Both the position numbers and the translations under genes were made by a program. Shown in pieces: positions 41,984 through 52,742 of a stretch of 64,000 nt of DNA. This DNA is from Diploptera punctata (lineage: Eukaryota > Arthropoda > Insecta > Blattodea > Blaberidae). The notes beneath the pieces are model-generated. The model ran no database searches. It was not told the DNA's origin and worked only from the letters and a program-made list of their open reading frames with translations. Positions within the stretch are counted from its first letter, which is position 1. Every line of letters begins with the position of its first letter. Location of the stretch: NCBI GenBank assembly GCA_030220185.1, contig JASPKZ010010239.1:1754001-1818000 (forward strand), read 5' to 3'.

Positions 41984-42715
41984 TTATTTATTGGTGCCTA
42001 ATGCTTCTTTTGCTGCCGAATGTATTATTTCCTTTAATTGATTATATTCTTCTTCTATGTCTTCCTTGTAATCCAAATTCTCAATTTTAATCCTCAGTCT
42101 TTCTTTATATAAGTTTTTGATACTATCCTGATTAAGTAAATACAGTTTAAATTTTTCTTCCTGCTTCGGTTGCATTGTTGATTCCCTTGCTTCATCATGC
42201 ACTTTTTTCCCTGTAGGGAATTTGGGGATGATCTGTGCTGTGAGTAGATAGTGGTCAGAACCACAATTTGCTCCTCTTTTAACCCTTGAGTCCTTAATAA
42301 ATAAGGAAGTATTTTGCTTTACAATTATGTAGTCTATTATTGATTTCTGATTGAGACTAGGTCGTTCCCAAGTAAATTTATGAATATCCTTATGGTCGAA
42401 AAATGTGTTTACTATCTTTAATTTATGTTGTTTGCACATCTCTATGATTCTATTTCCATTATCGTGACTTCTTGTTCCCCATATTTTCCTACTGCTTCAT
42501 CATTGTTTCTTCTACCCACTTTCCCATTTAAATCTCCCATTAGTATTAATTCTTCATTACTTCGTATTTTCTCTATTTGTTCCACTAATACTGAATAGTA
42601 CTTTTCTTTCTGACTCTGTGCAGCATCATCTGTTGGTGCGTAGACTGCTAAGAACACCATTGTTCTTCCCATAAGCTTCATTTTAATCTTTAGGCATCTT
42701 TCATTAATATGTTCA
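41984..42715 (-). pseudogene. LINE-B endonuclease, C-terminal part
   Basis: Frames 42681-42442 and 42439-41984 form the second half of an APE-type endonuclease. They contain FLAVYAPTDDAAQSQKEKYY, LILMGDLNGKVGRRN (the GDFN block), IDYIIV, and CGSDHYLLTAQI (the SDH catalytic block). This enzyme nicks target DNA to prime reverse transcription. The N-terminal residues, including the metal-binding Glu, are missing through truncation. There is a break at 42440 and a further gap from 41984 to 41836. Confidence 0.75.
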
Positions 42716-42761
42716 TATTCTGTTATGTTTTTACTGTATTTCTTTTTACAAACATTGATAC

Positions 42762-42764
42762 TCC

Positions 42765-42852
<88 letters not shown>

Positions 42853-42883
42853 GATAATGATAATGATGATAATGATAATAATG

Positions 42884-42921
<38 letters not shown>

Positions 42922-43118
42922 TGTGTTTTATTTATTGTGGCAGAGTTAAGGCCTTAAGGCATTCTTTTCACTCAACCAGCACAAATACAAATAAATATTG
43001 ACAAATATAGATATACACTATACTGATTATAAAGAGTTAAAAATATATTAAATGTTGCAATGTAAATTTATATACACAAACAACATGTTATACGATAATA
43101 ACAATAGTAATACTTGTG

Positions 43119-43191
<73 letters not shown>

Positions 43192-43400
43192 TTAATAATA
43201 ATAATAAATAAATGTGATAAATTTTACGAGAAAACACCAATTAACATATATACCTTACCCTGGGTAATGATGAAGTCGAGGTTAGAGCAAATATACATTT
43301 AGATTTATTTTAAAAGATGCTCATGTCCGGCGCCCCTTACTTCTTGTGGTAGGGAATTCCAGTTGCGAGAAGTGAACTTAGTATATGATATTTACTACTA
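42762..43400 (-). repeat. ATT-tailed repeat with long AAT/GATAAT tracts
   Basis: Microsatellites at 42768-42920 and 43119-43205 flank the family landmark TATTGTGGCAGAGTTAAGGCC. The 5' block GGGTAATGATGAAGTCGAGG to GGGAATTCCAGTTGCGAGAAG completes the copy. The order matches 11668-12317. Confidence 0.75.
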
Positions 43401-43639
43401 TTTCGTAAAATAAAATCTTGAGATGAAAAAAATCAGAATATTTTATTAATTTATTTAAATTAATAATAAATATTTATTTTTTTTGTTTTTGCTATTAAAA
43501 TTCCTGCAGGTTAGTGGTTAATTATGACATTTGAGTTGCATTCATAAAGTATTGGGTAAACAATCAATCTTACAATAGAATTAGAAACAATAATGTAATT
43601 AGTTTCGATATTTATAATATATGTAAAATTGTGGACTTC

Positions 43640-43811
43640 ACGGCAGGTATTTTATTCATGTATTTTATGTCTTTCGGGCTAAATGGCCGTGGTTTGGTTT
43701 TATTAAAACTCGACGTTTCGTCTACTACTGCGGTAGACATCCTCAGGAGATTCTGCGTGTTCTTTGACTTCTTAACTCTTCAAATATCTGCTGCAGACTG
43801 GTTGTGTGTTG
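43640..43811 (-). mobile_element. PLE-2 foldback, left part
   Basis: Holds the inverted arm (GGCCGTGGTTTGG..CGACGTTTCGTCTAC..CCTCAGGAGATTCTGCG) and ends in the target duplication GGTTGTGTGTTG. It continues on the other side of the Jockey insertion at 49074. The hairpin motif lies at 43716-43746 (minus). Confidence 0.7.
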
Positions 43812-44116
43812 ACTGACTGACTGATAAGTGGCAATGACTCAGCATTGCCCAGTGTGCCGCTTTTTGGGAACCAGTTGAGGTCCCTTGGCGGCCAAACACC
43901 ATTGTGTCAATTCAATAAGGGTTTAGTTCCTTAGCCCTTGCTTGTCTCGCGGCTTATGTGTTCAGCCGGAATAACCGTAGCAGGTATGGATGATATGAGG
44001 ATGGTACCTCACCAGAGCAGGGTCATCATAAACCAGCGTCGCCGGACAAGCAGAGAGTCCGAAAGCCGGCGACGTGGAGTGAGCCACACTACTCTAGCTG
44101 GAATCCAGCACACATA

Positions 44117-46841
44117 TCATGGAAGTGGACCATCATCGGGATCTCTGGTGAATATGTTTTGGTGTACAGCACGTCGCTGTAGCATATGCCCTATATTGCG
44201 AACACTTGGATTTTCATGATTTTCAATATTTTGAAACATATGCATGACCCTTTTTTCAATTGTATCAGCAATATAGGGCATCTGTGCTTGGTTGTGAAGT
44301 ACTGAGTTCCTCGTGCGTAGTGGAGCTGAAAGTATTATTTTTAAGCATTTATTTTGGATTATTTGAACTTTTTTCTTATGTCCAGCAGCTAGGATACTCC
44401 AGGCTTCACAACCATAGAGCAACTTGCTGCGGATCGCAACTTGGTATAGTGTAAGTTTGATCCTAGTAGATAACATAGGCGACTTGAAAAATGGATATAA
44501 AAGTGCAATAGCAGCATTTGCTTTATGTTTTAGATTTCCAATATGAATTTTGAACGTAAGCTTGGAATCCAAATGGATTCCAAGATACTTGAATGAAGTC
44601 TCTGGACGGAGTCTAAGAGCTCCCAAGGTGAGTCGGGCAGGAGTGCGCCTGTGGATTTTTGCAAATACAACAAATTTTGTTTTACTTGCATTTAATTTTA
44701 TATTCCACAGACGCAAATAGGATTGGACAGTGTTTAGGGAGGTTTGGACCACACGAATGTGGAACGGTACGGAACGAAAACGTGTCTGATAAAACAGACA
44801 CGTATCATCAGCAAATGATGCGATTTTCACGCTAGGAAAGGTAGGGAAGTCGGAAACATAAAGGCTATATAGGATAGGTGAGAGTACTGCACCTTGAGGG
44901 AACTCCCGCCAAGAGGGTCTTACAGTCAGAATTATACCCACTAACCGACACATAAAATTGTCGGTTAGTGAGGTATTTAGCTATCAATTTAATTAAATGA
45001 GCCGAAATGTTGAATTTGATAAGTTTGTAAATAAGTCCATTTATCCAAGTCGTATCAAAAGCTTTCTCAATGTCAAGAAATATTGCCACAGTACTTCTCC
45101 TAGAGTTGAAGCCCGTAACAACATGGTCAACCAGTCTTGCAAGCTGCAGCGGAGTGCTATGTGCTTTTCTAAAACCAAACTGATGAGTAGGAATAAGGTT
45201 CCTCTCTGAGATTACAATTTTCAATTGTGCCAAAATAATTTTCTCCATAATTTTGCCCAGCACTGGTAGCAGACTGATTGGACGCAAGTTGTCCGGTATG
45301 GTTGGGTCTTTGCCAGGTTTAGGAATAGCGATTACCTTTGCTTTCTTCCATACTTCCTGGAAGTAATGGAAACGAAAGCAAAGGTTCGCTATTTGTAGGA
45401 GTAGGAGTAAGGTTTTTTCAGGTAAATGTTTGATGGCCAGATTTGAAATCTGGTCATGACCAGGGGCACGGTGGGACGGGAGGTTATGTACAATAGCTTT
45501 GAGTTCACAGAGCTGTACTTCGGGATGGGGTGTAGGTATAGGTGTCTCTAGAAAAGTACTGATTGTATGTTGTACCTCAGTTTCGTGAGTCGGTGTTGTA
45601 AGCTCATGAGGTCTAAACCGGTTCGCGAAATTGTCAGCCAGAACCCGGGCTTTCTCCCTAGGGAGATACGCCCAAGCTCCGTCCGACTCGATGGCTGAAG
45701 GAGGAGGCTGAGCTCGACTCCTTTTGAGGCGTTTTATTATCTCCCATGGTGGAGTATTTTTGTCTGAGAAATGCTGAAGGGAAGAATCCCAATCAGCATT
45801 TCTCAGCTCTTTTAGCCGGTTTTTGACCAAATGAGCATAGTGATTGTATTGATGTTTGTGATGGGGAGCTCCGAAATCGCGGTACCATTTTTGGTACTGC
45901 CTTTTTAGATTTAAATAATTTTGAAGTGCTGGATCGTTATATTTTGTTCGCGTGATAGTTGTATTTGTTCGTGTTGTAGCAAGTGTAATGGCCGTTTTAA
46001 TAGTGGCCTGTAAATTAAGGACAGTGTGTTCTATTTGTTCCGTAGACTCGACAGAGAGGTGTAGGCATAACCCATTGGTTAAGCATGTTAGTGTAGCTCT
46101 GCCAGTCTGTGCAATGATGTTGTAACTTAAGTGGGGAGGACAATAAAAATGTGGAAGAAATTTTAAAAAGTATTGGCGTGTGATCAGAGTCAAGTGCGTC
46201 TGTAACAGTAGTGATGTGTGGTGAAATAGGGACATAGGGACATTCTTCGATAGAACAATGTCCAAAATATCGGACGTGAGACCGTAAGCAGAGTTGAAGA
46301 AAAGTGTGTGTTCCCTTGGAGCAGAGATTTCAATGTTATGAAGTTGGCAGTAGTTTTGAAGGATTGTACCAGACACATTCTGGATACGACAATTCCAATA
46401 ATGATGTTTAGAATTAAAGTCTCCCGCAAGCAGATAGCTTGGGGAGATAGAAGTAAGGATATCTAAGTCGTGCCTTGTCAGAAGTCTTCTAGGAGATTTG
46501 TAGATTGCTGCCATGAATAATGTTTCGCGGTCTGTGATCGGTAGGAAGATGCCCGTGCCTTCAATAAATTGAAGTCCCGGGATTGGGGCCACCCTATGGC
46601 CAATGGACTTTCTGATACAGATAGCAGTGCCTCCAAGGGGACCATCAATACGGTCATTCCTATACGTGTAGTAATGCGGAATTTGGAATTTCATTCTTGG
46701 TTTCAGGTGCGTTTCGTTCAGAAGAAGAATGTCGATATCTCTTGTTTGCATAAATGTAATTAACTCATGAATCTGTTCGGATACACCATTGGCATTAAAT
46801 GCCATGACATTGAGATAGCTTTGTGACGGGTGCCTAGCCAT
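44117..46841 (-). pseudogene. Jockey ORF2: endonuclease and reverse transcriptase (one frameshift)
   Basis: From ATG at 46841, residues about 10-215 are an APE endonuclease: VMAFNANGV, LLLNETHLK with the catalytic Glu, LLAGDFNSKHHYWNC. The linker runs to about 430. The RT starts at LPSHRAPGHDQISNLAIKH and has IPKPGKDPT, LRPISLLPVLGKIMEKI, HQFGFRKAHST and AIFLDIEKAFDTTW. One extra C in the strand equivalent to PQGAVLSP (near 44905) shifts the frame. The rest is open from 44953 with IASFADDTCLFY (catalytic Asp pair, near 44815), FKYLGIHLD and LYGCEAWSI. The protein nicks DNA and copies the element. Apart from this indel the frame is open throughout. Confidence 0.9.
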
Positions 46842-48556
46842 CTCCGAAACATGAGTTCACCAGATTTGTCAGGAAGACAAACTTTTCCATGGGTGTCGAC
46901 AGACCACTCAGCAGAGGCTGAATGTTATGGAAAAGTTGCTGTCCCTGACCTGACATGGGTATTGCAGACACAGGCCTAGACTGGCGTGGGGCAGTGTCTG
47001 CAGTTTGTTTAACTGAGATGCCAGAGTTTACCATAGAACTATAGGAGACTGTAGGATTTATAGGTTTTGTTGTAAATGTTCGAGGTTGAGATGCCGGGGT
47101 TGTTGGACTTGGGTTAGTTTTCCTTTTTTCGTAAAGTTCTTTTGCTTTCTTATAGGCTATACATCCTCTGTAGGAAGCGGGATGTCCCTCTTCCCCACAG
47201 TTTGCGCACTTTAACAGGCTTTTGTCCGTGAGTGCCGCAGTTCTCACCGGACACTCACGATGACTATGAGTGCCTGCGCAGATTACGCAAGATGGGGTTA
47301 AGGAACACCCCATGAAAGTATGGTTAAACTTTTGGCATCTAAAACACTGCTTCATGCCAGCTCTAGGTCTGTATGGTTCGACAGCTACCACTGTCAAACA
47401 GAGGCGGTTTAGGTTGTATATTTCCCTACCAGCATCATTGTTTTGGAGTTCCAGAATATAAAGCGGTAAGGGAGTATGTATCTCTCCTTCTTTTTTTAGT
47501 GATTTGTTTTACAGATATTATTGGATATTCTAATTCTTTTAATTCTTCCTTGACTTCATCAGCAGTGATGCTGGAAGGGAGCCTCTTTAGTACAGCCCTC
47601 AGAGGCAGATCCTTTTTAAGTTGGAAAGTATAAAACTCTTTCTTTGCATTTTTGAAATACTCTTTGAGTAGATGGAAGTCTGCCTCCTAGGTAGCGTAGT
47701 AACGCAAACCGTCCTGGGTTTTAACTACTTTCACATCCTTTTCAAATTTTCCTTTTAGTTCCTTATTCATTCTGAAAAGGTCACCATGCCCAATCACCGT
47801 AATTGGTGGTGGGCGTGGTTCCCTTTTCGGCTGTGGCATAACTTGCGCCTCCCTGGACGGTTGGTTACCACGCTTGGTAGCTGAAGACTGCGTCTCCCGT
47901 GATGGTCCAGGTTGAGGAGCCTGAGGGTCGACAGTGTCCATTGCATCGGAGAGGTCGGATAAGATTGAGAATTTATTTTGTACGGGCACAGTCGACACCT
48001 CACTTGGTCGTGATGTGACCGTAGTTTCCTTATTTGGGGATGGTTTCTCTTTATTGGAACTTGTATTCATGTTAGCATTATAACTATTTTGTGATGGTCT
48101 TTCTTTATCATGTGTTTTGATCTTTTTGGATTCTGGTAACTTTTTACCAGTTCCACTAGATGTACAAATTTTGTCTGCACCTGAGAAGAAACAGGATACA
48201 GGAATTTCCATAAGTATTGATTGCAATTCGTGTAACATATGTTCAAAATACTCTTGGTTTGATTTCTTATTGATCTTAAATTCGTTTAACCTTTTAAGGC
48301 ATTCATGGGTCACATCACTAGCCAATTCGGACCGACCGAACCTTGGGAAAGTTCTAATGAAGTTTATAACTATAACAATATCTCCACGTACCTCACTAGC
48401 TACTTGTAGGTATTTCGATTCAGGAGAATACTTTTGATCTTCTACAAATTTTTCAAATTTTCTGAGAGCACTTTCCCACAGTTCATAAGCCGAGGGCTCC
48501 TCATATTCGAGGTCCATAGCCTGCTCGGCATTCACACTTTTCAGTGCTGCAGCCAT
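46834..48556 (-). pseudogene. Jockey ORF1 (gag-like), one stop and one frameshift
   Basis: I choose ATG at 48556 (MAAALKSVNAEQ), as the upstream in-frame ATG at 48574 lies in what looks like leader. The N-terminal half is charged and low-complexity. A TAG at 47687-47689 interrupts it, followed in frame by EADFHLLKEYFKNAKKEFYT. A +1 change at the T7 run 47491-47497 shifts the frame again. The C terminus has a PRE_C2HC-like region (RAVLKRLPSSITADEVKEEL) and three zinc knuckles beginning CFRC, CVIC and CANC. The protein would coat element RNA. Its stop overlaps the ORF2 start in ATGGCTAG (46834-46841). Confidence 0.85.
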
Positions 48557-49073
48557 GATAAGACTGACCAGCACTGATTCACTTATTACTACACTAGCAC
48601 TGAGCTGAACTGAACTGAACTAAACTGAACACAATAAGCCAGTAGACAGAGCTTAACACAACACTCACAGTTGATAGAGTTGCTATGCAGGAACTAAACA
48701 CTAACTGAAATAACACAACACTGAAAAATTTCACTGAAAAACAATGAATATTTTTAGTGGGTGTGGCCGCCAGGCCCCACCCGGAAAAAAGCAACACGCT
48801 GCACAACACTAATCAATAATTCACTATTATCAGGCAGCAATCAGAAGAAATTTTTTTTCAATCTGCAAATTGGAGTAGAAGGAGGCAAAAGCCCGAGCAG
48901 TAGCGCTCAAGACGCCAAGGGAGGCCACAGGTTGCCCACCAGTTGACGGTTGCTCGTCGCTTATCCTTACTAACCGGTAACAACTGCTGACGTTGCCGTC
49001 AACACGAAAGCTTACGCACTTGATGAATCTGGGATGCCGTGACTGCACTGATTCACTGCCATTGGTAAGATGC
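48557..49073 (-). promoter_or_regulatory. Jockey 5' UTR, presumed internal promoter
   Basis: About 0.5 kb between the 5' target duplication and ORF1. Jockey-type elements carry an internal promoter at the start of this region. No TATA box is seen and several CAGT strings occur downstream. The promoter role is by analogy. Confidence 0.45.
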
Positions 49074-49085
49074 GGTTGTGTGTTG

Positions 49086-49390
49086 GAAAACGTGTCCTTA
49101 TTTATAGTTGAGTATACTTGAGTTCTTTGACTTCTTAACTTTTCAAATGTCGGCTGCAGACTGGTTGTGTGTTGGAAATCGTGACCTAATTTATAGTTGA
49201 GTATACTTGAGTGTACTCAACTATAAATACTCAACTATAAGTAAGGACACGATTTCCAACACACAACCAGTCTGCAGCCGACATTTGAAGAGTTAAGAAG
49301 TCAAAGAACACGCAGAATCTCCTGAGGATGTCTACCGCAGTAGTAGACGAAACGTCGAGTTTTAATAAAACCAGACCACGGCAATTTATA
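49086..49390 (+). mobile_element. PLE-2 foldback, right part with tandem inner units
   Basis: After the target duplication the element continues through two direct copies of a ~90-bp unit (TTCTTTGACTTCTTAACTnTTCAAAT..TATACTTGAG; the first is interrupted by Jockey). It then turns at GTGTACTCAACTATAAATAC and returns inverted to ATTTATAAATA. Without Jockey the whole would be about 0.5 kb. Confidence 0.7.
49322..49352 (+). other. Hammerhead-core-like hairpin motif of PLE-2
   Basis: CTGAGGA, T, stem arms GTCTAC and GTAGAC (six perfect pairs), loop CGCAGTA, then GAAA. The inverted copy is at 43716-43746. It shares the loop with PLE-3 but not the stem. Confidence 0.55.
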
Positions 49391-49624
49391 AATATAGTTT
49401 GAACTTACGATTATATAAAAATTAACTTACATTTTTCTTCAGGTTTTTTTATTTCATTTTAGAAGAGCCATTTATGTGTTTTTTAACTGTATGTTTGTGA
49501 TGTAAGTAATAAATAATAAATAATTGTACTATTTTCATAGATGTTTTCTTGCAAACTCGTCGCTCTATGAAAATTACAGTAATAATGTTACTTTCCCCCT
49601 CCTCTCTCTCTCTCTCTCTATCGT

Positions 49625-50012
49625 AGTTAGCATCTCTCTTTTTTGGATATATACGTATCCCACGTCTTCCGGTCTTATAGCACGGAAGAAGACTTTCATC
49701 CCTGAGTTACATACATTATTTGTTGACCACATAAGCACATGGAGTGCCTCCCAGTATAAGTGATTAGCTCAGTGCCGGAGCCTCCTCCGAGACAACTTGA
49801 GCATTAAGACAAATCACACTATTCGTTCACAAATCCATAATAAAAAGGCTACTATTTAATGGGTGATTATGATGCCCAGATGGTGTTCGACATCTATCTC
49901 CTTATTAAAATCTCTTGACATTTGTCTTAAAGGCGAGGAAAAAACCTAGTAAGAAAATCTCACCTAAGAATCTTTTGTTGACGGTGGATCGATCCCGCCT
50001 CCGCTACGTCCA
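49625..50012 (-). mobile_element. SINE-C copy, decayed
   Basis: ATAAGTGATTAGCTCAGTGCCGG in the tail, GATTATGATGCCCAGATGGTG in the body, and TTGACATTTGTCTTAAAGGCGAGG with GGTGGATCGATCCCGCC as the head, all reversed. Confidence 0.6.
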
Positions 50013-50015
50013 AGT

Positions 50016-50639
50016 CAAATATGTTATTTCTAGCTGCACATTAATTTTAAAAATGGGATAAATATTTTATGAGGATGTTTATAACAATGTTTAATGTTAC
50101 CAACAGTACCTACTTCTGTTGTATATGAATACTTCTGTATATGAGATAATATTGTCTTCATAATTTGCAAATATAATAATAGTTCACTCTTACTCTCAAA
50201 ATGCTCTAACTGCAAAGTGTAGATAAACAAATACAACAATTATTTGATACCTTTTATTACAAAAACTAAAATAAATTCTTTTAATTATTATTTTTTCTTA
50301 GAACATATTAAATAAAGTTGGTACATAGCTATCGAAAAGCATCTTTCAATAAAACATTAAATCTTCCTTTCTAATAAATAATTACACAGTAACATTAACA
50401 ATATTGATTTATAAATGTAGAAAAACGTTTGTCATATGACTTTAACTTATGTCATCGGTATGATAGAAATCGTCAATTTAATGAAATACTAATCAGCTTT
50501 CCGTATTTCATCTGTAAAAATAAGGGATAAATTAATCAGTTACAAACTACAACAGAAATGGATAACAAAATTAAATTAATCGCACAAGACGAAATTGTGA
50601 TCGTCAGTTTTGTAACATTCGTATTATTGTACAAATTGG
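50016..50639. other. No feature recognised
   Basis: AT-rich. Nothing supported. Confidence 0.5.
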
Positions 50640-51640
50640 TGGGCTGACATTTGAATATTGCGGGCGGCGCGGCGATGAGGGTCGAGTCTCTCATTGTGTG
50701 GTAGAAGGATTTTCGTGATTTGGCGACTTACGAAACGGTAAGGCCCGCTAAGAAATTTGCACGTGCGTCTACTCCTCGATTCTAGAAGAATCGGATTCTC
50801 GTACTTTCTATCCGAGAAGGATTCAGACTAACTTCTAGACAATTCGTCCCTCGCATATACAAGGAAGAACGCATGACAAGCAGTCAGTCAATTACGAGAG
50901 TTGGTCGCGAGAGCAAGTCGAGTCCGAATTATGGACGCGCAGAAATTACCTAAATGCGAAGACAAAAACGTACTGCGAGCGAAGCCGGCGTCGGGTATGA
51001 AGAACTGTGTTATAAAATAAACAGACACGAAGAGACTTTGAAGATTATATCGATGTATATAGTGTATTATACTTACTTACTTACTTACTGGCACTATCGA
51101 ACCGTAGGTTCATGGACGCACGGACATAAGCTCTCCATACATCCCTATCCTGAGCTAATGCTTTCCAATCATTCCCTGTATAATCTACTTCCCTCAGATC
51201 ATAGTTAATGTTATTCTCCCACCTCATTCTTGGTCTACCAACTGGGCGCTTTCCTTCTGGCTTTCCTACAAGAAGCTTCCATGCAAGACTTTCATTCCCC
51301 ATACGTGCAACATGTCCTGCCCATCGCAGTCTACGAGACTTAACTGTTCTTATTATATCTGGCTTCCTATAAATACCATGTAGTTCATTGTTATGTAGTC
51401 TTCTCCATTCACCTGTCTGTTCATCTCTCTTTGGTCCAAAAATTTTCCTAAGTACTTTATTCTCAAATACTTGTAATCATCTTTCCTCTCTTAAAGTAAG
51501 AGTCCATGTTTCGCACCTATATAATATAACTGATATAGTGTACTATTGTGAAATAAATAAAGAAAATGTACAGATTTTATATAAACATTTGTGAAGTTAA
51601 ACTAAAGAAACTCGGCCTGTATTCAACCCACCGCTACGCT
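50640..51640 (+). other. GC-rich LTR- or promoter-like block split by LINE-A
   Basis: 50660-51010 is much richer in GC than its surroundings (GCGGGCGGCGCGGCG, many CpG). It continues after LINE-A removal (51067-51532) to AATAAATAAAG and CACCGCTACGCTCTCC. Two AATAAA-like signals fit a polyadenylated end, so an LTR of a retrotransposon is possible. A 5' exon of a host transcript is the alternative. No frame shows a domain. Confidence 0.35.
51067..51532 (-). pseudogene. LINE-A 3' end, 10-bp target duplication
   Basis: ATATAGTGTA flanks it at 51057-51066 and 51533-51542. The plus-strand tail ACTTACTTACTTACTTACT is the reverse of an AGTA tetranucleotide 3' tail. The C-terminal frame (51302-51081) carries GRPRMRWENNINYDLREVD and AQDRDVWRAYVRA. 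The RT thumb part follows to the truncation. It inserted into the GC-rich block. Confidence 0.85.
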
Positions 51641-51739
51641 CTCCAGTATTAATAATAAAAAAAAAAATATATATATAAAATGAATTGCTTTAAAGCTAGG
51701 ATTCATTACTTTTATCCAATAGTTCGAGGTGTATGGGTA

Positions 51740-51890
51740 GTCCTAATCTTTATCTTTGTCCCCAGTAATTTAGGGGATACTCACGTTGCAGAAAAATGAG
51801 AAAGCCTTTGGGACAGACTGGGTTAGGAGCCCGGGTCTCCCAGACGATTAAAGTCTAAGCTACCTGCCCCATACAGGTTCTTATTTATGT
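51740..51890 (-). repeat. Possible tRNA-derived repeat
   Basis: The minus strand reads GGCAGGTAGCTTAGACTTTAA and a GGGAGACCCGGGCTCCTAACC stretch. Single copy, weak. Confidence 0.3.
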
Positions 51891-52039
51891 GGTTTTTAAA
51901 GCGTTTAAATTATTTAAAAAAATAACATTAATCAAATCAACTCGAGTGTTTGGATTGAAAAATATATTATGGACATAGGTTTAATTTATATAATCCAGTA
52001 ATGTGCGAATAATATTATCCTAAAGTCGTTAACTCAGAT

Positions 52040-52742
52040 GCAGAGTGTCCTTTTTCGATCACCGTTCGAGACAAGTTTCCTTGGTAAGGTTTTCAGGTTT
52101 TGTCTTCGCGTGTAAGACAAAGTCAAGAAACATTAAGTCCCAAATAGTCCCTGTACACTATCTGTGCATCACAAGCATCCATATTATATTCGCTTGTTTA
52201 GTATGAATGCCTTGTCACGCAGCGGGCCCGGGTTCGATTCACGGTCGGAGAACAGGCTCCTGGGTGAGGTTCTTTGGGGGTTTTCCTGACCCGTAAGACA
52301 AATGTCAGAAAGCGTAGTGCCCAACGATCCCCGAAAATCATACGGTCATACGGTCATCATCATCCTTATCATTTCTCACCGGTGGGGAAAGCAACGGGAA
52401 GGTACCATACATATAATTCCTTAGTAAAATTACAAAGCATATCATAAAAATGCATGACTGCAGTGAAAGACCTGCCCTCGGGCAGAATTACTATAGAATG
52501 TAATAGTATGAATGTATGCGTTAATTGTTACCTTTCCTAAATGTTTTTGTTGTCCCTGAAGTGGTCCTGGCATTGAGCTGATCATTCATCCAGGGAGAAC
52601 CTCCCTGTCCTATGTTGTCGGAAAGTGTGCGTCATGTCGAATTTAAAGTAATACATAATATAAGTCCCGGATGGCGTAAATCATGTAAAAGCGCCTACAA
52701 AGGAGAGGTGAACTTGAGATAGGAAAAAAAATGAAAGAAACA
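52040..52742 (+). mobile_element. SINE-C copy split by a SINE-A
   Basis: The head has GATCACCGTTCGAGACAAG and TAAGACAAAGTCAAGAAAC. The middle is TATTATATTCGCTTGTTTAG. After the SINE-A it resumes with TTGAGCTGATCATTCATCCAGG and ends GGCGTAAATCATGTAAAAGCG..GGAGAGGTGAACTTGAG plus an A/G tail. This is the most complete C-type copy. Confidence 0.75.
52210..52503 (+). mobile_element. SINE-A copy, 5' truncated, 11-bp target duplication
   Basis: TAGTATGAATG lies at 52199-52209 and 52504-52514. The copy begins inside the tRNA head (CCTTGTCACGCAGCGGGCCC) and runs to GGCAGAATTACTATAGAATG. ATACGGTC is doubled within it. Confidence 0.85.

Larger units (their letters stand above)
40062..42760 (-). mobile_element. 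LINE-B, 5'-truncated non-LTR retrotransposon
   Basis: About 2.7 kb on the minus strand ending in a (GATA)n tail (plus strand CTATCTATCTATC at 40062). It holds the end of an endonuclease, a full RT and a GRPR..W tail, in several frames. The 5' end runs into an AAT tract and the N-terminal half of the endonuclease is gone. Domain order and the short tandem-repeat tail suggest an RTE-like clade, but this is not certain. Confidence 0.8.
43812..49073 (-). mobile_element. Complete Jockey-type LINE with 12-bp target duplication
   Basis: A 5262-bp non-LTR element. GGTTGTGTGTTG occurs at 43800-43811 and 49074-49085. The 3' end is a CAGT tetranucleotide repeat (plus strand ACTGACTGACTG). It has a 5' UTR of about 0.5 kb (48557-49073), ORF1 with zinc knuckles, ORF2 with endonuclease and RT, and a 0.3-kb 3' UTR (43812-44116). 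The low number of lesions makes it one of the youngest insertions in the window. Clade assignment rests on the PRE_C2HC-like ORF1 and the two-ORF layout. Confidence 0.9.
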
